Positions 25,056 to 33,475 of a DNA stretch of 41,213 nucleotides are shown piece by piece (positions within the stretch are counted from its first letter, which is position 1; each line of letters starts with the position of its first letter). Origin of the DNA: an alpha proteobacterium SCGC AAA240-E13. GTDB taxonomy: Bacteria > Pseudomonadota > Alphaproteobacteria > Pelagibacterales > Pelagibacteraceae. The position numbers and the translations under genes are program-made. The DNA lies in NCBI GenBank assembly GCA_000504625.1, contig AZHR01000010.1:1-41213 (forward strand), written 5' to 3'. The notes beneath the pieces were generated by a model. The model had not been told where the DNA came from. It made no database searches and saw only the letters and a program-made list of their open reading frames with translations.

Positions 25056-26114
25056 TTAAAATATTTCTTCTTTTGAGAAGATGTCTTTCGCGAGAGCCGG
25101 ATTGAAAATACTTTGCTTTTCTTTTGTCATGAATTTAGAAATAAAGTTTTTATCTTCTCCAGCTAAACAAAGACTACTATGATCTTTGAAGTATTTTATT
25201 TTAAATCCAAAATCGACTATTTCTTTTAAAGGTTGTTGCAAAATATTTCCAATCTTTATATGAACATATGGACAAACCAAAACATCGCCGATAGGCGTGA
25301 TGTAAAGCCTATTTACAGTTGTACAACCTAAAATTTTTTCATTATTTCGATCAAACGGATTCCAAAGATTTCTTACAAGATTTCCATATTTTTTTCTTAA
25401 ATTTTGAATATGTTTTCTATCATTATCATCACATATTACTTCTTCCATCTTTTGCCACATGCCCGCAGGTACAGCTACATTTAATAAAGTTTTATATTTC
25501 TTCTCTTTAGAGTACTTTAGCAATTCCTCAAAATCTTGATTAAAAGCATTGTAATGACCAACTGTTATATTTAAATATGGATCCATACCTGCTTTTTGAA
25601 CATGTTTTAGTCCTTCAATTGCTCTTCTCCATGATTCTTTCCTGCCTCTTATTTCATCATGAATTTTTTCATCCATACTATCAATACTAATTGAAACTCT
25701 ACTAACCTGATATTTGGCCAATTTTTTTGCTAGTTTTTCATCTAGATAATAGCCATTAGTAGTTAGGTATAAATAAAATCTCTCCGGTTTTATTGCTTCA
25801 AGAGTCTCGAATAGTAAATCAGGACGAAGTGTCAACTCTCCGCCTTGTAAATCAAATTCAAAATAACCAAGTTCATCAGCTTGATCAGCAAGATCTCCTA
25901 TAATTTTAGGAGAAAGGTAATCTTTAACATGATCTCCTTTTGGTGAATTGGTAAAACAATATTTACATCTTAAATTGCAAGCATTATTTAAATTTAAATC
26001 AATACCCCTAGTTTTTGTTCCAATTTTTCCGTCATTTTTTTGAACATAGTCAAAAAAATCTTTTAACTTTTTAACTAATTTTGGTTTTTTTAGTAATGGT
26101 GAGTTTTTCGGCAT
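25056..26114 (-). CDS. Radical SAM protein with SPASM-like C-terminus
   Basis: 352 residues. The 4Fe-4S motif C46-x3-C50-x2-C53 (CNLRCKYC) and the SAM-binding DLQGGELTLRPD define the radical SAM core. RVSISIDSMDEKIHDEIRG is the typical mid-barrel block. The C-terminal segment GCTTVNRLYITPIGDVLVCPYVHIKIGNI, followed by a further Cys (SLCLAGED), resembles a shortened SPASM/twitch domain with an auxiliary cluster. Such enzymes modify peptides, sugars or carrier-bound groups. It lies inside the acyl/aldehyde block (FabZ-like upstream, FabG-like downstream; 5 and 35 nt gaps), so its substrate may be an ACP-bound or sugar intermediate. Substrate unknown. Confidence 0.85.
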   Translation of the reverse strand: MPKNSPLLKKPKLVKKLKDFFDYVQKNDGKIGTKTRGIDLNLNNACNLRCKYCFTNSPKGDHVKDYLSPKIIGDLADQADELGYFEFDLQGGELTLRPDLLFETLEAIKPERFYLYLTTNGYYLDEKLAKKLAKYQVSRVSISIDSMDEKIHDEIRGRKESWRRAIEGLKHVQKAGMDPYLNITVGHYNAFNQDFEELLKYSKEKKYKTLLNVAVPAGMWQKMEEVICDDNDRKHIQNLRKKYGNLVRNLWNPFDRNNEKILGCTTVNRLYITPIGDVLVCPYVHIKIGNILQQPLKEIVDFGFKIKYFKDHSSLCLAGEDKNFISKFMTKEKQSIFNPALAKDIFSKEEIF

Positions 26115-26119
26115 GTTAT

Positions 26120-26572
26120 TTATTTTTTCTTATAATAATTAATTATATGCGGTAATGCTATAATAAATTCAGCACTACAGGCGATTTTATTATTTACCTT
26201 ACCTTCTCCTATACATTTTGCTATTCCTCTGCTGTATAAATTGACTTTTGTTTCAATAATCAATCGATCATTTGGTACAATTTTTCTTTGTAGTTTTATT
26301 TTATCCGCTGATATTAAATATACCAATTTGCCCTTATTACCTGGCATTGTTAAGAGTGACAAAGCACACATTTGAATTAATGACTCAATTTGTAACATTC
26401 CAGGCATATTGGGGTCTGTTGGCCAATGTACTTTAAAAAACCATTCGTCCTTCATCAAATCTTTATATCCTTTAGCAAATTTTCCTGGAATAACCTCATC
26501 TACAAAATCTATCATTAAATAGGGAGGTCTATTTTGTTGATATTCTAAAATTTCTTTTTTATTAAGTTTCAT
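26120..26572 (-). CDS. FabZ-like hotdog dehydratase
   Basis: 150 residues, the usual FabZ length. Starts RPPYLMIDFVDEVIPGKFAKGYK. The catalytic His49 (VHWPTDPNMPGML, where FabZ has G-H-F-P-x-x-P-x-M-P-G) and Glu63 (QIESLIQ) are kept. FabZ dehydrates 3-hydroxyacyl-ACP to enoyl-ACP. The family's G-H-F-P Gly and Phe are replaced by Val and Trp, so substrate specificity has probably changed. A dedicated copy beside ACP, FabG-like, LuxE and LuxC genes indicates a private acyl-processing path separate from housekeeping fatty-acid synthesis. Spacing: 1 nt after luxC-like, 5 nt before the radical SAM gene. Confidence 0.88.
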   Translation of the reverse strand: MKLNKKEILEYQQNRPPYLMIDFVDEVIPGKFAKGYKDLMKDEWFFKVHWPTDPNMPGMLQIESLIQMCALSLLTMPGNKGKLVYLISADKIKLQRKIVPNDRLIIETKVNLYSRGIAKCIGEGKVNNKIACSAEFIIALPHIINYYKKK

Positions 26573-26573
26573 T

Positions 26574-27761
26574 TTATTCCAAGGAAATAACTCTCGACAG
26601 GGATTTGACTACTTCATATCCATCCCAAATTATATCTATTTCTAATGCTCTCCCTATGGGAACAACTCGATCAATACCCAACAAATTATTATTCGTTAAA
26701 AAATACTTAAACTGTTTTTTTGTAAAACCAAAATAAGAAACTGTTTGACATTTTTTTGTAATAAATTTTTTCAAATCAGCTAATTGATTGATATTTAGTT
26801 GAAAAAAAGTTCCATTTACTCCTCTAATATTTTCAATATGTTTTGTATGTTTAGCTGGGTCAATTACATAAAGATTATTTTTAAACATTTTTATATTTTT
26901 AAAATCTTTTTGAATAATAATGTTTTCCATTAAATTTGTATACTTATCTACAACATGAATATCATCAAAGAAGAATTTTTTTTCAACTATTTTGCTGAGC
27001 TGCTTCCAAAAATATTTCTGTAGTTTTTCATTTTTTTTTCCTACCCAAAAAACAAAGTGTGGAGAATTACAAGCTAACTGATTCATCATATAACCGTCAT
27101 AATAAAATTTTTTTGTAAGATATTTTATTTTTTTTGATGACAGTTTTTGAAGTTGTTGCAAGCTAATTACTGATAGAGAATATCTATCAGGAAAAGTAAT
27201 ATCTATTGCTCTTTCGGGTATCCAGGTTTTTCTGATATCATTTATTGTCCTATCTCCTCCCCAAATTACTCTACCATCACATATAGAAGAAATTTTTTTT
27301 GTAGTTTCGATTTTGTTATTATATTGAACAAAGCAGTTTGAATTTTTTAATTCTAAATATTTTTTTTTCTTAAATAACGATTTTATTACTAAAAGAATGA
27401 TGTCTTTTTCTTGAAAATTTTTGGATGGTATTTTTACAATATTTGAATTTCCACTTAGTAATCCAAAAAAAAATGAATAAATAAAGTTTGTTGGAACATT
27501 TGCTGGACAAATGTGAAATATTAAACCTCGGCCCAATCTCAAAAAGTTTTTATCAATATGTTTGCCTGCTTTATTATTTTTTCCACACCAGAGAATTAAA
27601 TAAATTAGATCGGGATACAAATTAATTTTTTTAATTTTTCTTAGATTTTTTGAAAAATCTGACAAAAATTCGGTTGCCAAATTGTTAAAAGGTTCAAAAA
27701 CTTTAATTTCAAATTTGTTGTTTCTTAACACATTATAATTGATAATATTTTTATCTAACAT
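26574..27761 (-). CDS. luxC: LuxC-family acyl-CoA/acyl-protein reductase
   Basis: 395 residues from the ATG at 27761, chosen because an AGAGG Shine-Dalgarno lies eight bases upstream; an earlier ATG at 27800 would overlap luxE-like by 50 nt. Family blocks: GRGLIFHICPANVPTNFIYSFF in two parts (77-98), NSNIVKIPSK, VIWGGDRTI (164-172) and MNQLACNSPH with Cys231 as the probable acyl-accepting nucleophile. LuxC reduces an acyl thioester to the aldehyde with NADPH. No luciferase (luxAB) or acyl transferase (luxD) is nearby, so the aldehyde serves biosynthesis. Partner LuxE is encoded just upstream (11-nt overlap). Confidence 0.88.
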   Translation of the reverse strand: MLDKNIINYNVLRNNKFEIKVFEPFNNLATEFLSDFSKNLRKIKKINLYPDLIYLILWCGKNNKAGKHIDKNFLRLGRGLIFHICPANVPTNFIYSFFFGLLSGNSNIVKIPSKNFQEKDIILLVIKSLFKKKKYLELKNSNCFVQYNNKIETTKKISSICDGRVIWGGDRTINDIRKTWIPERAIDITFPDRYSLSVISLQQLQKLSSKKIKYLTKKFYYDGYMMNQLACNSPHFVFWVGKKNEKLQKYFWKQLSKIVEKKFFFDDIHVVDKYTNLMENIIIQKDFKNIKMFKNNLYVIDPAKHTKHIENIRGVNGTFFQLNINQLADLKKFITKKCQTVSYFGFTKKQFKYFLTNNNLLGIDRVVPIGRALEIDIIWDGYEVVKSLSRVISLE

Positions 27762-28818
27762 CGCTACATCCTCTAATTTCAGCCTTCTCGGCCCTTCCAT
27801 AAACTAAAAAATGTTTTCCTTTAAAGCCGCATTTGCAATGATCATTTTCTATTATTTGTCCCACATCTTCCGTCAAAATATTGTGTCCAGGATAGCTAGT
27901 TGGCAATAAAGATAACAATTGAATTAAACCTTTTTGTCCATTTTGAACAACATTAAGTTTTTTATCTCTTATAAAAATATCCGAGAAAATTGAAGTAATA
28001 AAATAGCCACATTTGTTACACTCAATAAAAATTGATCCGGTTTGTTCAACCAAGCCATAATAATTAAATATATTTTTTAATTTAATTTTTTTTAATAGTA
28101 GTTTCTTAAATTTTTGATTACTAATTTTCATTTTTTCTAATTTTTTCCAACCACCTCCATGAAGCAAAACGCCATTTTTAAAGTTTGATTTAATAGAATT
28201 GACGGATAATTTTTTAATTAAATTTTCATAAACAAGATTTGTAAAGCCAAAAATAAAAAATTTATCTTTGCTGAATTTGTCTAAAAAATTATTTAAGGAT
28301 TCATAATCTATATTATTTTCTTTATCTAAAATGTAACAATGATTTGTCCCAAAAATGGAAAATCCATAAATTGCAGCTACACTCGCACTAAAAATCGATC
28401 TATCTAATATTCTTGGATTTTTATCAATAATTAACATGGGCAGTCTTTTGTTGCCTAGTATTGTTGACATAATCTTTCCTAAAACTTTTACTTGATTGTT
28501 TGCATTTTTTTTATCCAGATAAATTTTTGATAATTCTTGTCCTGAAGTGCCTGAAGAAACCAATTTTTTTACTACTTTAGTTTCTGGAACACTTTTAAAA
28601 TCAAACTTTTTAAATAATCTCACTGGGAGCATAGGAAAATTCTCTAATTTGTTGTTTTTTTTTATTTTAAATTTTAAATTTTTTATTATTTTTTTATATT
28701 TTTTACAAAATCTACTATGATGCAAGGTGAGTAATTGAATTCGATTTTTAATAATTTTATTTCTTTTACTTTTATCAATTATAAAAGGATCTAATTTTAA
28801 CAAACTATTTATTGTCAT
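27751..28818 (-). CDS. luxE: LuxE-family acyl-protein synthetase
   Basis: 355 residues, the usual LuxE length. KKLVSSGTSGQELSKIYLDK is the adenylate-forming phosphate loop, FNYYGLVEQTGSIF the A5-like block, and GHNILTEDVGQII the GD-like block. The C-terminus G-R-A-E-K-A-E-I-R-G-C-S ends with Cys351, matching the position of the acyl-accepting Cys near the LuxE C-terminus. Two Cys pairs (ECNKC, HCKCG) may bind metal. LuxE activates a carboxylic acid with ATP and passes it as a thioester to LuxC for reduction. Overlaps the AMP ligase gene by 4 nt and luxC-like by 11 nt. Confidence 0.87.
   Translation of the reverse strand: MTINSLLKLDPFIIDKSKRNKIIKNRIQLLTLHHSRFCKKYKKIIKNLKFKIKKNNKLENFPMLPVRLFKKFDFKSVPETKVVKKLVSSGTSGQELSKIYLDKKNANNQVKVLGKIMSTILGNKRLPMLIIDKNPRILDRSIFSASVAAIYGFSIFGTNHCYILDKENNIDYESLNNFLDKFSKDKFFIFGFTNLVYENLIKKLSVNSIKSNFKNGVLLHGGGWKKLEKMKISNQKFKKLLLKKIKLKNIFNYYGLVEQTGSIFIECNKCGYFITSIFSDIFIRDKKLNVVQNGQKGLIQLLSLLPTSYPGHNILTEDVGQIIENDHCKCGFKGKHFLVYGRAEKAEIRGCSDVR
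27770..27774 (-). promoter_or_regulatory. Shine-Dalgarno deciding the luxC-like start
   Basis: AGAGG on the minus strand, eight bases before the ATG at 27761, inside the last codons of the luxE-like gene. Supports the shorter LuxC reading and translational coupling. Confidence 0.55.
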
Positions 28819-30212
28819 AAAAATTTTTCTAATTTTTTATAAGAAATTTTTCCTATTTCATTTAGTGGAAATTCTTTTATATATTTGAGTTGAAAACAAT
28901 CTAAACGAAAATTTGTTTTTTTAGATAAGTATTTTACAATTTGATGATCATAATCTTTATTAGTATGAAAAATTACAACTCTATTATCATTACCAGAACA
29001 AAGACAATTATATCCTTTTTTGAACAAAATTTGTTCTAGTTCATCTAAGTTCACTCTATGGCCAAATAATTTTACGTTTCTAGATTTTCTTCCTGTAATA
29101 TATAAATATCCATTATCATCTTTTATAGCTAGATCACCAGTCTTTAGTATTCCCTGATTCTCATCATCTTTTTCTAGATCTCCAAAATTTTTTGCATATC
29201 CCATTGAAACATTTTTTCCTTCATAAACTATCTCACCTTTTGTATCATCATTAGATTTTGCATTTTCTAAACGAATTTTTCCTCCTGGAATTGGTATACC
29301 GATACTTCCCAATTTTTTTTTAGACATTTTATAGGGCAAGTAAGAAATTCTTGAGGTTGCCTCAACCTGTCCATACATAACAATAAAAATGATCTTATTT
29401 GTTTCTGCATAATGTAAAAAATATTTTGTTAATTCTCTATTTAATGGTCCACCGGCTTGAGTAAAATATTTTAAACTTGGTAAATTCATTTTATGAAAAT
29501 TTAATTTCTTTATAATCTCATAAAAATATGGAACGCCACCAAAACTTGTGATTCTAAATTCTTTAAATAATTTCCAGAAAACTTTCTCAATAATTCTTAT
29601 ATTGTTCACAAAAATTGAAGCGCCCATATATAAATGGGTATTTATTATCGATAAACCATAAGTATAAAAAGGTGGCATAGTTGTTATTGTTCTATGATTT
29701 TGGTTAATTTTTAAATATTTGACAATATTTTTTGTATTGTCGTAAATATTTTTATAGGATAATTTCACAAATTTTTTACTACCAGTACTTCCCGATGTAC
29801 TTAACAATAGAGCTAAATCTTTATTGATTGGGTAATTTACCTTTTTTTTAAATTTTAAAATTTTATGTTTTTTTAATCCAGAAAAAAAAATATAATCTTT
29901 TATGTTTATTTTTTTTGAAATAGGCAAAAAAATATAATATGGAAGATAGTATTTTATTAAATCTCTGAGTAATTTATTTTCAATTTTTGGATCAATAATC
30001 ATCTGTACCAAGCCTTTTCTGAAAAAACCAATATAACTAGTAATAAATTCAATATGATTTTGTGCTAGTACAAAAATAAGTTTTTTTCTTTTTAAATTTT
30101 TGCTTGTATTTTTACTAATTTTTAAAATATCTTTATAATAAAAAACTTTCTTATTTTCATCAATCAAGCATACATTTGAACTATATTTTTCAATTTTACT
30201 TAAAAAGTTCAT
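28815..30212 (-). CDS. AMP-forming acyl ligase (ANL superfamily)
   Basis: 465 residues, shorter than typical acyl-CoA synthetases (about 500-550). Motifs in order: LLLSTSGSTGSKKFVKLS (P-loop), MPPFYTYGLSI, YGQVEATSRIS (A5), TGDLAIKDDNGYLYITGR (A7/A8), KLFGHRVNLDELE and the catalytic Lys in NEIGKISYKKL (A10). It adenylates a carboxylic acid and probably loads it on the dedicated ACP of this operon (22227-22469), as in D-Ala-carrier or acyl-ACP ligases. It overlaps luxE-like by 4 nt. A second, different adenylating enzyme beside LuxE suggests two distinct acids or two handling steps. Confidence 0.87.
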   Translation of the reverse strand: MNFLSKIEKYSSNVCLIDENKKVFYYKDILKISKNTSKNLKRKKLIFVLAQNHIEFITSYIGFFRKGLVQMIIDPKIENKLLRDLIKYYLPYYIFLPISKKINIKDYIFFSGLKKHKILKFKKKVNYPINKDLALLLSTSGSTGSKKFVKLSYKNIYDNTKNIVKYLKINQNHRTITTMPPFYTYGLSIINTHLYMGASIFVNNIRIIEKVFWKLFKEFRITSFGGVPYFYEIIKKLNFHKMNLPSLKYFTQAGGPLNRELTKYFLHYAETNKIIFIVMYGQVEATSRISYLPYKMSKKKLGSIGIPIPGGKIRLENAKSNDDTKGEIVYEGKNVSMGYAKNFGDLEKDDENQGILKTGDLAIKDDNGYLYITGRKSRNVKLFGHRVNLDELEQILFKKGYNCLCSGNDNRVVIFHTNKDYDHQIVKYLSKKTNFRLDCFQLKYIKEFPLNEIGKISYKKLEKFL

Positions 30213-30237
30213 ATGTTTTAATCCGAAATTAGATTGA

Positions 30238-31476
30238 CTATAGCTTTTTTAAATAATTGACTAAAAAAGAACTACTAGGAATATTAATAATTCTTTTGCA
30301 AATTTTTTCAGATATAGAAAGATTCATTTTTGGACAATTTCTAAAAAAATTTAATTTTGTCATTAATTCCCACCCTGGTCTAACGTAAATTTTTTTTTTT
30401 TTTAAATCTTCAATAATTGTTCGAGTTAAATTAGAATAATTTTTGCTAATTAAAATTGTTTGTAACCAGAAATTACTCTTGGAATTTATTGGCTCATTAA
30501 CCAATTTAAAAATAGAATCATTTTTAAAAATTTTTTTATAAAATAAAAATAGCTTTCTTTTTTTGTTTAAAATAGTTTTAATTCTTTTTATTTGTGAATA
30601 TCCGAGTGCAGCATTTAAATTTGGTAGTCTATAATTGAATCCAACTTCATCATGAATGTATTTATATGAATGTGGTATTTTGGCTGTAGAAATCAAATGT
30701 CTTGCTCTTTGAGCCAAAATTTTGTTATTAGTTAAAATTGCCCCGCCAGATCCACAGGTTATTGTTTTATTGCCATTAAAACTTATAATTCCAATATCTC
30801 CAAATGTTCCAACATGTTGGTTTTTATAATAACTACCAATAGCTTCGGCTGCATCTTCGATAATTGATAAATTAAATTTTTTAGCTAATGCTATAAGTCC
30901 ATCAATTTCTACAGGGTGTCCAAATACATGTACGGGAATTATAGCCTTTATTTTTCTTCCAGTTAACTTATTTATACAAGTATCCTTTTTCTTTATTGCA
31001 ATATTGTTTAAGTAACTTTCTAATTTTTCAACATTAATTCCAAAATTTTTTTCTTCAATGTCTACAAAGTGTGGGATGGCATTGCAATATTTGACAGCAT
31101 TTGCAGTACCAACAAAAGTAAATGAGGGCAGCAATACTTCGTCATTATCTTTAATGCCCATTAAAATACAAGAAATATGTAATGCTGAAGTTCCTGAATT
31201 AGTAGTGATTACATATTTTGCTTTTGTTAATTTTGAAATTTTATTTTCAAATTTTTTTACAAATTTACCTATTGATGAAACTGTATTCTTTCTAATACAA
31301 CTATTTAAATAATTGACTTCACTTTTATCCAAGTCAGGCTCATGAAGAAATAATGATTTAAACTTAATTTTTGTTTTAAAAATTTTAATTAATTCTCTTG
31401 AAACTTCATGACCATTTTTACTATATGTTTTAGAAAAATATTGACCTTTTGAGGATAAAACTAATTTGTTTTTCAT
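30238..31476 (-). CDS. LegC-like PLP aminotransferase
   Basis: 412 residues, DegT/DnrJ family. The block LFLHEPDLDKSEVNYLNSCI followed by VSSIGKFVKKFE matches the LegC group (PLHEP...E...V...DT.WVSS.G). GTSALHIS (95-102), PSFTFVGTANAVKYCNAIPHFVD and the PLP lysine K237 (ISFNGNKTIT) confirm it. LegC aminates the 4-keto sugar made by LegB in legionaminic acid synthesis. It lies directly after a LegB-like gene, so the pair very likely makes a 4-amino-4,6-dideoxy-HexNAc nucleotide. The N-terminal ~40 residues precede the normal family start. Confidence 0.87.
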   Translation of the reverse strand: MKNKLVLSSKGQYFSKTYSKNGHEVSRELIKIFKTKIKFKSLFLHEPDLDKSEVNYLNSCIRKNTVSSIGKFVKKFENKISKLTKAKYVITTNSGTSALHISCILMGIKDNDEVLLPSFTFVGTANAVKYCNAIPHFVDIEEKNFGINVEKLESYLNNIAIKKKDTCINKLTGRKIKAIIPVHVFGHPVEIDGLIALAKKFNLSIIEDAAEAIGSYYKNQHVGTFGDIGIISFNGNKTITCGSGGAILTNNKILAQRARHLISTAKIPHSYKYIHDEVGFNYRLPNLNAALGYSQIKRIKTILNKKRKLFLFYKKIFKNDSIFKLVNEPINSKSNFWLQTILISKNYSNLTRTIIEDLKKKKIYVRPGWELMTKLNFFRNCPKMNLSISEKICKRIINIPSSSFLVNYLKKL

Positions 31477-31552
31477 ACGTTTGCTAATTCTGTTATTAGA
31501 GATTCAGTTATCCACGTTAAATTCTACTTTCCTCAAATATCAATACATTTAT

Positions 31553-32548
31553 TTAGAAATTATAAATATCCAATTTGTATTTTGACAAATTGTTTGAATT
31601 ATTAAACCAATCAACAGTCTTTTTTAATCCATTTGAGAAGCCTTTTTTTCCACAATAGATCGGTTTCCAATTTAATATAGTTTTAGCTTTTAAATTAGAA
31701 GATTGAAGTTTTTTTACTTCGCTTTTTTCAGGACGGATCCTTTGTTTATCTAGTACAACAGATACCTTCTTTTTTACAATTTTAGTTATATAATTTAATG
31801 TTTCTTGAATACTAAAATCATACCCAGTTCCCAAATTAATTACTTCTCCAATGCATTTATTATTTCCTATAGTTAAAACGAAACCATTGATAGTGTCAGA
31901 AATGTATGTAAAATCTCGACTGGTATTGATGTTTCCAAGTTTAATTTTTTTTTGGTTTAATACCTGAGTAATCATGGTGGGTATTGCTGCCCTTAAAGAT
32001 TGTCTCGGACCAAAAGTATTAAATGGTCTAATTACAACAATCGGCAAATTAAATGATTTATAATATGACAAGGATAACTGATCACTCGCAATTTTAGATG
32101 CAGCATATGGCGATTGCGCATTTAAAGGATGTTTTTCAGTAATTGGTATAAATTGTGCACTACCATAAACTTCACTTGTTGATGTATGCACAAATAATTC
32201 AATTGAATTACTTTTTGCTGCTTCCAGCATATTTAATGTACCTTCAACATTTGTTGAAATAAAACTTTGTGCTGATTTGTAAGAATAGGGTATAGATATA
32301 AGTGCAGCTAAATGAAAAATTATATCTATTTTTTTTGTTTCTTTTAAAACTAAATTAGAATCACGTATATCACCAGTAACAACTTCAATATTTTTTTTTA
32401 TTTCTTTAGAAAAAGTATCTATCCATTCCCAAGAATTATTTATGTTATATGGAATGATTGTTTTAACTCTATATCCATCTTTAACTAGAGTCTCTACTAG
32501 GTGCGAACCAATAAATCCACCACCACCAGTTATAAAAATTTTTTTCAT
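31553..32548 (-). CDS. LegB-like NAD-dependent sugar-nucleotide 4,6-dehydratase
   Basis: 331 residues, extended SDR. Cofactor loop GGGGFIG (8-14), HLAALISIPYSYKSAQSFISTNVEGT in segments, HTSTSEVYGSAQFIP, SPYAASKIASDQ and RPFNTFGPRQSLRAAIPTMI. The combination A-L-I-x-I-P-Y-S-Y and T-S-T-S-E-V-Y-G-x-A-Q is the pattern of LegB rather than RmlB. It should convert GDP- or UDP-GlcNAc to the 4-keto-6-deoxy sugar for LegC. LegG (2-epimerase), LegH and LegI (synthase) are not in the window. Preceded by an 82-nt spacer after the NusG paralogue. Confidence 0.88.
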   Translation of the reverse strand: MKKIFITGGGGFIGSHLVETLVKDGYRVKTIIPYNINNSWEWIDTFSKEIKKNIEVVTGDIRDSNLVLKETKKIDIIFHLAALISIPYSYKSAQSFISTNVEGTLNMLEAAKSNSIELFVHTSTSEVYGSAQFIPITEKHPLNAQSPYAASKIASDQLSLSYYKSFNLPIVVIRPFNTFGPRQSLRAAIPTMITQVLNQKKIKLGNINTSRDFTYISDTINGFVLTIGNNKCIGEVINLGTGYDFSIQETLNYITKIVKKKVSVVLDKQRIRPEKSEVKKLQSSNLKAKTILNWKPIYCGKKGFSNGLKKTVDWFNNSNNLSKYKLDIYNF

Positions 32549-32630
32549 AAATTGCTAATTAAACATAGCTCCGCACATAGACTCTATTAATATTTCAAGT
32601 CTAATAACATAAATAAAAAAATAATTTTAA

Positions 32631-33131
32631 TTAAGCTCGACAATATAAATATTTTGTTTTTTTATTTACTAACACTTTAATATTTCCTAATAAAAAATTA
32701 ACTTGATCTTTTTGTTTTGAAATAATTTCGAACATAAAATTTGTAAAAGGTCCTGAAATAAATTTTATATTTTTAGCATGTGTAATATTAAAAAATTCTT
32801 GTTTTAAGTAACCATCTTTATCTTGAAATGTATTGCAATAATTTACAAAATCAATTAACTCTTTTTGATTATGTATAAATCCTGGTAAAAAATAAGATAG
32901 ACCTCTCATATATTTTAAATTTTCAGATATTTTTTCACTTGTAATGTTTTCATGATAAAGTATCAAATATCCTTCTAATACATTTTTTTCAAAAGTCTGA
33001 AATTTGTTTTTCTTATATATTTTATACTTAATTTTTGGAGTAAAAAAAAATATATCTTTTCCCAAATTATTTAGGAGACTATTTTTTAGAGTTTTAAGTT
33101 CACCTTTTTTATATTTCACAACAGTCCACAT
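32631..33131 (-). CDS. Specialised NusG paralogue (RfaH/LoaP-like antiterminator)
   Basis: 166 residues, the size of NusG paralogues. N-terminal NGN-like domain starts MWTVVKYKKGELKTLKNSL and includes FFTPKIKYKI and LEGYLILYHE. A short loop with YMRGLSYFLPG precedes a C-terminal KOW-like region (ISGPFTNFMFEII...LLGNIKVLVN, about 118-166). Weak conservation and position second in a surface-polysaccharide operon point to an operon-specific elongation factor, like RfaH, UpxY or LoaP, rather than the housekeeping NusG. It would let RNA polymerase traverse the ~16-kb operon downstream. It starts 1 nt after the MarR gene. No canonical ops element was found by eye. Confidence 0.83.
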   Translation of the reverse strand: MWTVVKYKKGELKTLKNSLLNNLGKDIFFFTPKIKYKIYKKNKFQTFEKNVLEGYLILYHENITSEKISENLKYMRGLSYFLPGFIHNQKELIDFVNYCNTFQDKDGYLKQEFFNITHAKNIKFISGPFTNFMFEIISKQKDQVNFLLGNIKVLVNKKTKYLYCRA

Positions 33132-33132
33132 T

Positions 33133-33438
33133 TTATTTTCCCTGTTCTAATTCTTTTTTCAATTCATCATATTCTTTAATTTTTCTTTTCATAAAGTTTA
33201 TTGTTAATTTTGTTTTTAGTGTTATGCCAGAAGGAGTTAAAACATAAATATATTTCACCCTATTATTACTTTTTCTAAAATTTCTAATTTTTATAAGACC
33301 CTTCCCTTTAAGGGCTTTCAGACAATAATTTAGCTTTCCAAGACTTAAACCCATATTATTTGCAAGTTTTCTTTGTGAAGTATGGGGTTTTTTATGGATT
33401 TGTCTTAATAATACGAAATCATCTTGATCATTTTTCAT
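33133..33438 (-). CDS. EPS-associated MarR-family transcriptional regulator
   Basis: 101 residues, a single winged helix-turn-helix. Blocks: FVLLRQIHKKPHTSQRKLA, MGLSLGKLNYCLKALKGKGL (recognition region), IKIRNFRKSNNRVKYIYVLTP (wing), and a charged C-terminal helix ending KKELEQGK. This matches the MarR_EPS group, which lies at the head of exopolysaccharide operons. First gene of the long minus-strand operon; a perfect palindrome 8 bp upstream of its ATG (33447-33475) is the natural candidate for its own binding site, implying autoregulation. Effector unknown. Confidence 0.9.
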   Translation of the reverse strand: MKNDQDDFVLLRQIHKKPHTSQRKLANNMGLSLGKLNYCLKALKGKGLIKIRNFRKSNNRVKYIYVLTPSGITLKTKLTINFMKRKIKEYDELKKELEQGK

Positions 33439-33446
33439 AAAAGTTT

Positions 33447-33475
33447 ATAGTTTGTTCAATTTTTGAACAAACTAT
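33447..33475. promoter_or_regulatory. Perfect 13-bp palindrome, candidate MarR operator
   Basis: Arms ATAGTTTGTTCAA (33447-33459) and TTGAACAAACTAT (33463-33475) with a 3-nt spacer. It ends 8 bp before the regulator's start codon on the minus strand and overlaps a candidate -10 box. Size and symmetry suit a dimeric winged-helix protein. In RNA it could also form a 13-bp hairpin that would hide the start region. Confidence 0.65.

Noticed and set aside
27762..27800. Longer LuxC start at 27800
   Set aside because: It would overlap luxE by 50 nt; the ATG at 27761 has a good Shine-Dalgarno and fits the family.
26574..28818. Bioluminescence (lux) operon
   Set aside because: Only LuxC- and LuxE-like genes are present; luciferase subunits and the LuxD acyl transferase are absent, and the neighbours are sugar and ACP genes.
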